Source: Desulfurococcales archaeon
GTDB taxonomy: Archaea > Thermoproteota > Thermoprotei_A > Sulfolobales > NBVN01
Direction of reading: 5' to 3'
NCBI GenBank assembly: GCA_021160415.1
Contig: JAGHCP010000122.1
Coordinates: 1-16,474 of the forward strand
DNA length: 16,474 nt
Shown here: positions 1-6,858 of the stretch, one piece after another
Position numbering within the stretch: position 1 is the stretch's first letter
Layout: the number at the start of each line of letters is the position of its first letter
Translations under genes and position numbers: made by a program
The notes under the pieces: generated by a model
What the model was told of the DNA's origin: nothing
Databases searched by the model: none
The model's input: the letters and a program-made list of their open reading frames with translations, nothing else

Positions 1-300
1 CTCCCTCAAAGGTTCAAGCAACTTGAAGTTCCTAAGCGGGTTGTTAGGAGTGTCCACCACTTCACCTGAGGATATTCTCAGCGGCCCTATGGTGCCGACG
101 CCTGCAGCCTCAACCTCCTCGCTTAGTGGGGCACCACCCATCAAGTCATTTACTAGCTCACCGATTTTCTCAGCGACCGCTAATTCCCCGCCTTGCCTCG
201 GCGTGTTAGTCCTCACTTCATTGATGAGGAAGCCCCCATCACCCACTACGCCAACTCGCAGGTTCGTTGCCCCCACATCGACAGCTAGATACTTCCTCAT
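1..300 (-). CDS. ROK family sugar kinase (hexokinase/glucokinase-like), N-terminal part
   Basis: Only the first 100 residues are present, because the gene runs off the left edge. The reverse strand starts with ATG at 300 and reads MRKYLAVDVGATNLRVGVV. This contains the DxGxTxxR-type phosphate-binding strand of the ROK/actin-like ATPase fold at about residues 8-16. A second ROK-like stretch, GVGTIGPLRISSGEVVDTPN, lies at about residues 70-90 and matches the usual GPL...G.v..tPN pattern. ROK enzymes of this kind in crenarchaea phosphorylate glucose or related hexoses with ATP in the cytoplasm; that is family knowledge, and the substrate cannot be read from this fragment. The start lies 12 bases after the stop of the LOG-like gene, so the two are probably co-transcribed. 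The catalytic Asp and the ROK zinc-motif region are outside the window. Confidence 0.8.
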   Translation of the reverse strand, partial: MRKYLAVDVGATNLRVGVVGDGGFLINEVRTNTPRQGGELAVAEKIGELVNDLMGGAPLSEEVEAAGVGTIGPLRISSGEVVDTPNNPLRNFKLLEPLRE

Positions 301-312
301 GCTGAGAACCCT

Positions 313-852
313 TCACTGAAGTCTTCGCAAGAGCTCCTTAGCCACGGCCTCAGCAAGTGTTGAGGGGTCATTAATTATGTGGATCTCTGACGTCATCCTC
401 CTGTCTATGTAGGGAGCTAAGGACTTCACCCTATCGGTGGAGAAGCCCGTGCCTCCCAATACGTATATGGGCTTACCTTCAGTGTAAGCGGTGACTACCT
501 CCTGAATGGATCCTGCCTCACCCCCTAAGGCCACCAGAACATCTGCCGTCCTCACTAAGAACACGCTCCTAACCCTGAAGGATGTGCCAGTCCTGATGAC
601 GATGGCGTTATCAGGGAAAGACACGTCCTCCATGCTCTCAGGCGGGAGTATAACCACCTTAAACCCTGCTTTGAGGGCTTCATCCACGATGACGCGCATG
701 AGGCCCCAATACCCTCCCAGCACTAAGACCGTGTTTTTGGAGGGTAGGTGTTTCCTCAGCTTCCACACGAATTCCTGCGCCGCATAAATCAACGTCTGAG
801 GAGGGTCTCCCGAATAAGCAGCTATACCTACGTATCTCACGAAGAACCCCAC
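313..852 (-). CDS. LOG/TIGR00725-like Rossmann-fold protein
   Basis: This is a protein of 179 residues. It has the layout of the SLOG superfamily (lysine decarboxylase-like, LOG, TIGR00725): RYVGIAAYSG near the N-terminus, the nucleotide-binding loop VLGGYWGLM at about 44-52, and LVALGGEAGSIQEVVTAY at about 107-124. The last segment corresponds to the PGGxGTxxE loop of LOG enzymes, but reads GGEAGSIQE, so the canonical Pro and Thr are absent. LOG proteins release free cytokinin-type bases from nucleotide monophosphates. The TIGR00725 branch has no firmly established reaction, so I infer only nucleotide or nucleotide-derivative binding. The GTG at 852 is chosen because a TATA-like box lies about 27 bases upstream. 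The ROK kinase gene follows after 12 bases, so the pair is probably one operon. The family call is firm and the function open. Confidence 0.75.
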   Translation of the reverse strand: MGFFVRYVGIAAYSGDPPQTLIYAAQEFVWKLRKHLPSKNTVLVLGGYWGLMRVIVDEALKAGFKVVILPPESMEDVSFPDNAIVIRTGTSFRVRSVFLVRTADVLVALGGEAGSIQEVVTAYTEGKPIYVLGGTGFSTDRVKSLAPYIDRRMTSEIHIINDPSTLAEAVAKELLRRLQ

Positions 853-873
853 ATAAGATTATGGAGTGCCGCC

Positions 874-883
874 CCTTAAATGG
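874..883 (-). promoter_or_regulatory. TATA-like box for the LOG-like gene
   Basis: On the reverse strand this reads CCATTTAAGG. It is centred about 27 bases before the GTG at 852, the spacing expected for an archaeal promoter giving a leaderless transcript. This is inferred from sequence and spacing only. Confidence 0.4.
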
Positions 884-908
884 TGAGGTCAAAGATTTAA
901 GAAGCGGG

Positions 909-917
909 TTTTATACC
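909..917 (+). promoter_or_regulatory. TATA-like box for the metal-uptake operon
   Basis: The sequence TTTTATACC lies about 23 bases before the TTG at 936 and 44 bases before the ATG at 957. A second weaker candidate, AGATTTAAG, sits at 893-901. The short space between the two divergent starts (852 and 936) must hold both promoters. A metal-responsive operator would be expected here, but I see no clear palindrome. Confidence 0.4.
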
Positions 918-935
918 ATAAAACAGTGATGAGGG

Positions 936-1982
936 TTGCAGAGGCAGTACGCAGTAATGCTCGTGCTGCTCACCCTTGTGGCGGTGGGGGGCGCCGGCGT
1001 TTCAGCGGCGGAGAGCGGCAAGATAGTTGTAGCTGTCACCATGCCTTACTTGGCACACGTGGTTGAGGCTGTGGGGGGTAGTCAGGTCAGGGTTGTGGAA
1101 CTTATACCTCCCGGCGTGGATGCTCATGATTACGAGCCGCCCTACTCCGACTTGATTAAGGAGTTGAGGAGTGCAGACCTGATAGTCATGACGGGGCCTT
1201 CACATCTCGCACTCGAGAGCAGGATTAAGGAGTTGAGGGAGTCCGGGGTCTTCACAGCCACCATAATTGACTATGAAGAGTACGTGAGGTTCGGTTTAAC
1301 GCTCCTCAAAAATCCGAGGACAGGGCTAGTCAACCCTCACGGATACTTCTTCAGCTATTCCGGGCTGGAAGCCATAGCTAAGGCTGTCGCTGCAGCACTT
1401 GCAGGGATTGACCCATCCAAGCAACAGTACTTCATGAGCAGGGCTGATGCCTTCGTTGACCTCTTAGAGGCCTATAGATCCACACTCACGTCGCAACTCA
1501 GTCATCAGAGGGTAGCTCTCGTGTCACCGATACTTCAGTACGTAGCTAAGGATCTAGAACTCAATGTAACATACGTACTACTTCCCGATCCCTCTGTTCA
1601 GCCCACCCAGGCCGACTTAGGAAGGCTTAAATCACTTGTCACTACGGGGGAGGTCACCACTGTTCTCATGACTGATGTGGAAGTGAGTAAGAATCCGAAG
1701 CTCGTAGATGAGCTCAGGAACTTGGGCGTCAACCCCGTGATAGTTTCCTTAACTCGCCATGTCGACGCCCCCGAATTAATACCTTCAGCGCTGGCGCAAT
1801 CCCTGCAAACACTCAACGCCGGAACGTGTGGAGGACCTGAAGGTTTTCAGCTCGGTACTTCCTTACTGCTGGGAGGGATCCTTGCGGAAGCAATAGTTAT
1901 CGCGGGCTTAGTGATCCTGTTGTTCAAGTGGAGAAGGGCCGTTATTGAAGCGATCTGCAAAGGTTTTGAGGTGGGCGAGTGA
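936..1982 (+). CDS. Metal ABC transporter, ZnuA/TroA-type substrate-binding protein
   Basis: This 348-residue protein should capture Zn2+ or Mn2+ outside the cell and pass it to the permease. An N-terminal hydrophobic stretch (about 7-24) looks like a signal sequence. The body has cluster A-1/TroA features: a His at about 41, the motif PPGVDAHDYEPPYSD with His64, and NPHGYFFSYSG with its His, which aligns with the usual PHxWLDP. No His-rich metal loop is present. A C-terminal hydrophobic segment at about 308-330 is followed by KWRR, which suggests a membrane anchor, as in many archaeal binding proteins. The TTG at 936 gives a basic residue before the signal segment; ATG at 957 is an alternative. 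The end overlaps the ATPase start. Metal specificity cannot be read from sequence; zinc or manganese are both possible. Confidence 0.85.
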   Translation: MQRQYAVMLVLLTLVAVGGAGVSAAESGKIVVAVTMPYLAHVVEAVGGSQVRVVELIPPGVDAHDYEPPYSDLIKELRSADLIVMTGPSHLALESRIKELRESGVFTATIIDYEEYVRFGLTLLKNPRTGLVNPHGYFFSYSGLEAIAKAVAAALAGIDPSKQQYFMSRADAFVDLLEAYRSTLTSQLSHQRVALVSPILQYVAKDLELNVTYVLLPDPSVQPTQADLGRLKSLVTTGEVTTVLMTDVEVSKNPKLVDELRNLGVNPVIVSLTRHVDAPELIPSALAQSLQTLNAGTCGGPEGFQLGTSLLLGGILAEAIVIAGLVILLFKWRRAVIEAICKGFEVGE

Positions 1983-2752
1983 TGAGTGGCGTACGCGTGG
2001 AGGGCCTCACGGTTGGGTATGGAGGGAAACCCATACTCAAAGACCTGAGTTTCAGTCTGGAATCACCGTTCTTCCTCGTGGTTATGGGGCCTAACGGGGC
2101 GGGTAAGTCCACCCTACTCCGCACGTTGGTAGGCGTTCTGAAGCCCTACTCTGGGAGTGTGAGGGTTTACGGGCTTGACCCTTGGAGAAGGAGGAGGGAG
2201 GTAAGGAGTGTGGCTGCTTACGTGCCTCAGCTGATGAACATCCGCGAGGAAGTGCCGGTAACTGTGGAGGAGATCGTTGCTATGGGTCTCCTATCGAAGC
2301 TCCCTCCCCCTAGACTGATCTCGACCAGGGTGAAGGAGCTCGTTCGGGAGGTGCTTGCGTTGGTGGATATGGCGGGGTATGAGAGGAAGTTCTTCAACCA
2401 GCTGTCAGGGGGGCAGCAGAAAAGGGTATTGATTGCGAGCGCCCTGATAAGAAGGCCTAAGGCTTTAATCCTTGACGAGCCTGGCTCTATGCTTGACTTC
2501 AAAGCAAGATGCGAGTTGATGCAACTAATTGAGAAGATCCACGTCAGGAGGGGGACGGACGTAATCATGACCTCCCATGAAATCCCGAGCTGCATGACGT
2601 TGGAGCCGGACCTACTGCTACTCAATAGGGCGACCTATGCGTTCGGCAAGATAAACGAGGTTCTGAGGCGGGAGATCCTCGTTAAGATATACCCCGGCAT
2701 GACTGAGAGGGAGGGACTACTCATACTGGGTGAGGACCATGTTAAGCGCTGA
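1982..2752 (+). CDS. Metal ABC transporter, ATP-binding protein (ZnuC type)
   Basis: This 256-residue cytoplasmic ATPase powers the metal importer. All expected motifs are visible: Walker A GPNGAGKST at about 36-44, Q-loop region YVPQL at about 81, ABC signature LSGGQQKR at 141-148, Walker B LILDEP with D165 and E166, a D-loop SMLD, and the switch His199 in MTSHE. Length is normal for a single-domain ZnuC/MntB-like ATPase. I chose the ATG at 1982, where it shares a base with the preceding stop (TGATG) and has GAGGTG at 1968-1973 as ribosome-binding site. A GTG at 1979 would add one residue. The permease gene begins inside its 3' end. No defect is visible. Confidence 0.93.
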   Translation: MSGVRVEGLTVGYGGKPILKDLSFSLESPFFLVVMGPNGAGKSTLLRTLVGVLKPYSGSVRVYGLDPWRRRREVRSVAAYVPQLMNIREEVPVTVEEIVAMGLLSKLPPPRLISTRVKELVREVLALVDMAGYERKFFNQLSGGQQKRVLIASALIRRPKALILDEPGSMLDFKARCELMQLIEKIHVRRGTDVIMTSHEIPSCMTLEPDLLLLNRATYAFGKINEVLRREILVKIYPGMTEREGLLILGEDHVKR

Positions 2753-3554
2753 CTTCATGACCATAGCCCTATACCTCACGGCTCTGGGAGGTGGTTTACT
2801 AGCAGGGTCAATAAGCCCTGCCTTAGCGTACAGCAGGTCAATACTCTTAGGGATAACGCTGATGCACTCAGTCCTGGCCGGCGCACTCGTCGGTGTTTAC
2901 TTAGGCTCCGCGACATCGCTTCCTCTATCACCCTCCATAGTGGCTGTGTTGTTCGCGGTCACAGCATCAATAGCAACCGCCGAGGCTGTGAACAGGGGGG
3001 TCCCTGAAGACTCAGCCATTTCAGCCGTGGTTAGCATATTCGTCGCCATCTCAATAATTTTCACCTACTTAGTTGCGACTCAGGTGCCTCTGGGAGTGAG
3101 CAAAGCTATGGGTTACGTATTCGGCTTGTCGTCGATCGTAACACTCAATGATCTCCTCAGGATACTGATTGCGTTAGTGATAGTGGTTCCGTTGTCCCAC
3201 CTTTTCTGGTATGAATACAAATTCATTTCCTTCGACCCCGAGGGAGCTGAAGCAATGGGTCTCTCAGTCAGGTTCTACAGGTACCTCTACTACACCCTAG
3301 CGTCCGTGGCGGCGACATCATTAGCTATGACGTTGGGGGTGCTACTAACGCATATAGTGATGACTCTTCCCGGGCTTTTCTCGCTGCGCAGAAAGTACAT
3401 ATACCCGTACAGACTGTCTTACCTCGTTAGTGTCGCTATCGTGCTGGGAGGTTACCTCCTTGCTTCCCCCCTAAACATACCGCCGTCTGGGGGTGTGGGA
3501 TTGCTCGCCGCCGTGACTCTGACATACCTCCTGGGTGTGAGGCATGAGAGGTAA
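2739..3554 (+). CDS. Metal ABC transporter, permease (ZnuB/MntC type)
   Basis: This protein of about 271 residues is strongly hydrophobic, with roughly eight or nine membrane segments, as in the ABC-3 permease family that imports Zn, Mn or Fe. The segment FDPEGAEAMGLSVRFYRYLYY, followed by TLGVLLTHIVMTLPGLFSL, matches the conserved cytoplasmic coupling region and the next helix of this family. The ATG at 2739 is preferred because GGGTGAGG lies just upstream at 2728-2735, although the spacing is short; a GTG at 2730 is possible. The start lies 14 bases inside the ATPase gene and the end overlaps the regulator gene by 11 bases, so the genes are translationally coupled. No defect is visible. Confidence 0.88.
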   Translation: MLSADFMTIALYLTALGGGLLAGSISPALAYSRSILLGITLMHSVLAGALVGVYLGSATSLPLSPSIVAVLFAVTASIATAEAVNRGVPEDSAISAVVSIFVAISIIFTYLVATQVPLGVSKAMGYVFGLSSIVTLNDLLRILIALVIVVPLSHLFWYEYKFISFDPEGAEAMGLSVRFYRYLYYTLASVAATSLAMTLGVLLTHIVMTLPGLFSLRRKYIYPYRLSYLVSVAIVLGGYLLASPLNIPPSGGVGLLAAVTLTYLLGVRHER

Positions 3555-3966
3555 GGCATTAAGCGTTAGGGACGCGGACTACCTAACAGCGCTGGCTAAG
3601 AATGGAGGGAGGGCACGCCTAAAGGATGTTTGCGAAGCTTTAGGAGTCGCTAAGCCCACTGCCTGCCTAATGCTGAAGAAGCTTGCTTCCGACGGCCTAG
3701 TCAGGAAGGACGGGAGGCACTACGTCCTCACAGAGGAGGGGATGGCTTTAGCCACACACATACTTTGGAGACACGGCGTGACGGAGTGGATGCTGGTTAA
3801 GGCTGGCCTACCTAAGGAAGAAGCGTGTGCCATAGCCAGGAGGATCGAGCTTCTAATACCTGAGGACGCTTTAAGGAAGGTTTGGGAGTATATGGGCAGA
3901 CCCTCCGTATGTCCCTGCGGGAAAGACATAACTAACCCCGCGAGCTCCTGCAGACCTTTGAGATAA
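3544..3966 (+). CDS. DtxR/MntR-family metal-dependent transcriptional regulator
   Basis: This is a 140-residue protein. It has an N-terminal winged helix (about 8-66; recognition region VAKPTACLMLKKLASDGLV) and the DtxR dimerisation segment HILWRHGVTEWMLVKAGLPKEEACAIARRIELLIPEDAL (about 72-110). It ends with CPCGKDI at 123-129, where the family normally has CPHGxPI. Aligned by eye with B. subtilis MntR, Asp12, His77, Glu81 and Glu102 are kept, while positions equivalent to Glu11, Glu99 and His103 are Thr15, Arg99 and Leu103. Five Cys residues (30, 41, 95, 123, 125) plus Cys136 are present. The metal site therefore differs from standard MntR/DtxR. Being the last gene of the uptake operon, it very probably represses that operon when metal is sufficient. 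There is no SH3-like third domain. Confidence 0.85.
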   Translation: MRGKALSVRDADYLTALAKNGGRARLKDVCEALGVAKPTACLMLKKLASDGLVRKDGRHYVLTEEGMALATHILWRHGVTEWMLVKAGLPKEEACAIARRIELLIPEDALRKVWEYMGRPSVCPCGKDITNPASSCRPLR

Positions 3967-4002
3967 GGAAAAACCTTTCATCACCCTAAGGGGAAAACCT
4001 TT
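3967..4002 (+). repeat. Short direct repeat after the metal operon
   Basis: GGAAAAACCTTT at 3967-3978 recurs as GGGAAAACCTTT at 3991-4002, with one mismatch and a 24-base period. Between them is a small palindromic CCCTAAGGGG. It lies directly after the regulator's stop, so it may be part of a terminator region or a binding site. No function can be assigned. Confidence 0.45.
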
Positions 4003-4011
4003 AGCTAGGCA

Positions 4012-4046
4012 TTGATCATGGCCGTATTAATTAATTAATTAAATAC
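4012..4046 (+). promoter_or_regulatory. AT-rich upstream element of the aminotransferase gene, with shared motif
   Basis: TTGAT at 4012-4016 is followed after three bases by GGCCGTATTAATT (4020-4032), which also occurs before iorA at 8388-8400 with TTGAT two bases upstream. Here it runs into four perfect TTAA units (4027-4042), and the flanks GTATT (4024-4028) and AATAC (4042-4046) are inverted repeats. The element is about 27-50 bases upstream of the TATA box. A transcription-factor site is inferred, not shown. Confidence 0.45.
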
Positions 4047-4068
4047 CGTGAATAAATTATTTAAATTA

Positions 4069-4077
4069 CCTATAAAG
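4069..4077 (+). promoter_or_regulatory. TATA box for the aminotransferase gene
   Basis: CCTATAAAG is centred about 27 bases before the ATG at 4101, the spacing expected for a leaderless archaeal transcript. This supports 4101 as both transcript and translation start. Confidence 0.55.
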
Positions 4078-4100
4078 TCCCTAAACAAGGTGCCTTAATT

Positions 4101-5446
4101 ATGGGTATAAGCGTCACTAAACCCCGCATAGTTGTCGAACCTCCTGGCCCTAAGGCCAGGGAGTGGATAGAGAGGGATAAGAAACTCCTCTCAACCTCAC
4201 TTACGAGGACCGCCCCCTTAGTTCCTGCTGAGACCGATTACGTGTGGATAAAGGACGTCGACGGGAACATCTACCTTGACTTCGGGTCGGGGATAGCAGT
4301 CGTTAATGTGGGTCACAGACATCCGAAAGTTGTTAAAGCAATTAAGGACATAGCGGACATGTTAGATCCACAAACTCCTGCGACTTCTACAATTACCTTC
4401 AGGTGATGTACGCTGAAAGGATAACCAAGCTCACCCCAGGGAACTTCCCTAAGAGGGTGTTCTTCGGCAACTCCGGCACTGAGTCTGTTGAGTGCGCGCT
4501 GAAAGCCGTCAGATGGCACTCCCCCGGAAAGCCCTACATAATCGGGTTTGTGCCCGGGTTCCACGGAAGGACCTTCGGGTCATTAGCGCTCACTACCACG
4601 AAGCTGACGGCTAGGAGGAGGTTCTTCCCCTTCATGGGGGGCGCCGTGCATGTGCCTTTCCCAAACACCTATAGATGCCCGTTTAAAGGCTTGGAGGGAG
4701 AGGAATGTATTGATGCCGTGCTGTCCTACATAGAGGATTTCCTCTTCAAACACGTCGTACCTCCTGACGAGGTTGCTGGCCTCATAATAGAGCCTATCCT
4801 AGGTGCAGGAGGCATAGTTCCAGCGCCGGAGAGGTTCCTGCATGAATTAAGGAGGATGAGCAGGGACTACGGGTTCTACATGATTATTGATGAGGTTCAA
4901 ACAGGGTTCGGCAGAACTGGTAAGATGTTCGCCATCGAGCACTACGGTGTGGAGCCGGACGTGATTACCATGTCGAAAGCCGCGGCCAATGGATTGCCGT
5001 TCGGGCCTTGCGTGGCTAAAGCTGAGCTCCTTGAGTGGGACCCTGACGCCCATGAGAACACCTTAGGAGCCAACCCGATCGTGGTTTCCGCAGCCCTCGC
5101 CGTGCTAGATGTGATGGAGGAGGAAAAGCTGCCTGAGAGAGCTGCCAAGCTAGGGGAGTACTTCATGAAGAGGTTGAGTGAACTTCAGCAAAAGTATGAG
5201 GAGATAGGGGACGTTAGGGGCAAGGGCCTGATGATAGGCGTGGAGTTCGTTAAGAGCAAGGACACAAAGGAACCCAACAAGAAACTCAGGAATAAAGTGA
5301 TCGATGAGGTGTTCAAGCGCGGCTTAATCATTCTCGGGGCGGGAACCTCAGCACTGAGGATACAGCCACCGCTCGTGGTAAAGGAGGAACACATAGACAC
5401 GGCGGTTGAGATCCTGGAGGAAGCCATAAGGGCGGCTAAAGGGTGA
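4101..5446 (+). pseudogene. Class III aminotransferase (4-aminobutyrate/ornithine type), interrupted by a frameshift
   Basis: Two overlapping reading frames together encode one PLP-dependent aminotransferase of about 447 residues, a normal length for this family. The first frame (4101-4406) covers the N-terminus up to GHRHPKVVKAIKDIADM, then turns nonsensical. The second frame, open from before 4382, resumes with DFYNYLQVMYAERITKLTPG and runs to 5446. Downstream all motifs are intact: GNSGTESVE, GFHGRTFGSLALT, IIDEVQTGFGRTG (Asp at codon 4889, pairing with the PLP ring nitrogen) and MSKAAANGLPFG (PLP Lys at codon 4976). Such enzymes move an amino group from GABA, ornithine, lysine or similar compounds to a 2-oxoacid; substrate is not readable here. 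The break is a net -1 change between 4362 and 4382. No other lesion is present, so it may be a sequencing error, a recent mutation or recoding. Confidence 0.85.
4362..4382 (+). other. Frameshift junction in the aminotransferase gene
   Basis: Upstream codons are in frame with 4101; downstream sense codons are one base earlier in phase (GAC TTC TAC from 4382). Removing two bases, one at 4365 and one of the three A residues at 4372-4374, would give the plausible protein reading MLIHNSCDFYNYLQ. Adding one base near 4365 also restores the frame. The bases here do not form a classical X-XXY-YYZ slippery heptamer. Confidence 0.8.
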
Positions 5447-5472
5447 ACCCTTCCCTACCTTACTAGCTGAGG

Positions 5473-6858
5473 GTGTATCTGTTGAGGGATCTGGACAAAG
5501 TTAAAGCGCTTTTCGAGGCGGAGTCCGTAGCCGTTGTCGGGGCTTCCAGAAACCCAGATAAGACAGGGCACGCAATACTGAAGAACATCTTGGAGTCGGG
5601 GTTTAGGGGGCGGCTCTACCCGGTAAATCCTAAAGCTGGCGAGATATTAGGGCTGAAGGCCTACGCAAGCCTTAAAGACATACCGGAACCCGTGGATCTC
5701 GCCGTGATAGTTGTTCCTGCGAGGTTCGTCCCTTCCGTAATCGAGGAAGCGGGGGAGAAAGGCGTTAAGGCAGCCGTGATAATTTCCGGAGGCTTTAGGG
5801 AGACAGGTAAGGAAGAGGGAAAGAGGCTTGAGTCTGAGCTGGTTGAGAAAGCCAAGAAGTACGGACTGAGGTTCTTAGGGCCCAACTGCCAAGGGGTGAA
5901 CAACCCCCATAAAGGCCTCTGTGCTTCATGGCCGAAGATAACCAGGAAAGGCCCCCTCGCTATAATTTCTCAGAGCGGAACCATAGCGGCCGCGTTTGAG
6001 ATCTGGGCTGAAGAAGAAGGCATTGGAATCAGCAAGATGGCCGCCCTAGGCAATAAGGCAGATATTGACGAGACAGACCTCCTCCAGTACTTTGGGGAGG
6101 ACCCCAACACCAAGGCGGTCGGGATGTATATTGAAGCCGTGAGGGATGGGAAACGCTTCATCAACGTCGTCTCCGAAGTTACGACTAAGAAACCCGTAGT
6201 GATTCTGAAATCCGGAAGAACTGTGTCAGGGGCGAAGGCCGTAGCTTCCCACACAGGATCCTTAGCAGGTTCCTACGCTTTATACCTCGCGGCATTCAGG
6301 AAAGCGGGGGCCATACCTGTAGATGGCATCGAGGAGCTTTACGACGTGACTAAAGGACTGGCATTCCTCCCAAAACCTAAAGGCCCTAGGGTTCAGATAG
6401 TTACGTCGTCGGGAGGTTCAGGCATAATATCGACGGACAACGTGGAGGAGCTAGGGCTTAAGATGGCTTCCCTCAGCGAGGACATCAAGTATTCCCTTAA
6501 GGATGAGTTGCCAGACTACTGCATAATTAAGAACCCCCTCGACCTAACCGGGGATGCTGACGCAGAGCGTTACGACATCGCCCTCAAGCATGTCTTCAGA
6601 GACGACTCCGTAGATATAGTGATCGTGATCTTCGGGGACCCCATACCGGGCGCCTCCGAGGTCATGCGGAAGTGGTTCGGTAAAGGAAAGGTTCTCGTAC
6701 CTGTGTATTTAGGCGGTGGTGATGTCGAAAAGGTTGAGAGAAGAAAGATGAACGAGGCAGGGATCCCTGCATACCCCACGCCTGAGAGGGCTGTTAAAGT
6801 TGTTAGAGCGCTTTGGGATTACACAACTTACCTTAAGGTTAAAGAGATTACCTCCTAA
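5473..6858 (+). CDS. acdA: ADP-forming acyl-CoA (acetate-CoA) synthetase, alpha subunit
   Basis: This 461-residue cytoplasmic subunit acts with a separate beta subunit to convert acyl-CoA, ADP and phosphate to acid, ATP and CoA, the ATP-yielding last step of archaeal sugar and amino-acid fermentation. An N-terminal CoA-binding Rossmann domain is visible (SVAVVGASRNPDKTGHAILKN at about 18-38). The succinyl-CoA ligase-like domain carries SHTGSLAG with His260, which aligns with the phosphorylated His (about 257) of the Pyrococcus enzyme. The C-terminal ligase-CoA domain includes VTSSGGSGI and KNPLDLTGDA. Length matches stand-alone alpha subunits. GTG at 5473 is the chosen start; TTG at 5482 is possible. 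It follows the aminotransferase by 26 bases, so the two are probably co-transcribed. No beta subunit gene is in the window. Acyl specificity (acetyl, branched or aryl) is not readable. Confidence 0.9.
   Translation: MYLLRDLDKVKALFEAESVAVVGASRNPDKTGHAILKNILESGFRGRLYPVNPKAGEILGLKAYASLKDIPEPVDLAVIVVPARFVPSVIEEAGEKGVKAAVIISGGFRETGKEEGKRLESELVEKAKKYGLRFLGPNCQGVNNPHKGLCASWPKITRKGPLAIISQSGTIAAAFEIWAEEEGIGISKMAALGNKADIDETDLLQYFGEDPNTKAVGMYIEAVRDGKRFINVVSEVTTKKPVVILKSGRTVSGAKAVASHTGSLAGSYALYLAAFRKAGAIPVDGIEELYDVTKGLAFLPKPKGPRVQIVTSSGGSGIISTDNVEELGLKMASLSEDIKYSLKDELPDYCIIKNPLDLTGDADAERYDIALKHVFRDDSVDIVIVIFGDPIPGASEVMRKWFGKGKVLVPVYLGGGDVEKVERRKMNEAGIPAYPTPERAVKVVRALWDYTTYLKVKEITS

Noticed and set aside
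313..852. SLOG-fold protein as part of a nucleotide-signal defence system
   Set aside because: Neighbours are a sugar kinase and a metal transporter, with no effector, nuclease or cyclase nearby, and the sequence fits the TIGR00725/LOG housekeeping type.
926..932. GTGATGA resembling a C box of a C/D guide RNA
   Set aside because: No D or D' box (CTGA) follows within about 60 bases, and the site lies at the start of the binding-protein gene.
4027..4042. TTAA tetranucleotide run as a transposon target or insertion scar
   Set aside because: There are no terminal repeats, transposase or target duplication, and the run fits an AT-rich upstream region.
4359..4382. Programmed -1 ribosomal slippage at the aminotransferase junction
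   Set aside because: No X-XXY-YYZ heptamer or clear downstream stem is visible. A simple indel explains the data better, though recoding is not fully excluded.
4404..4406. TGA ending the first aminotransferase frame as a selenocysteine or readthrough codon
   Set aside because: The sense frame has already shifted before 4382, so reading through the TGA in the first frame would not give aminotransferase sequence.
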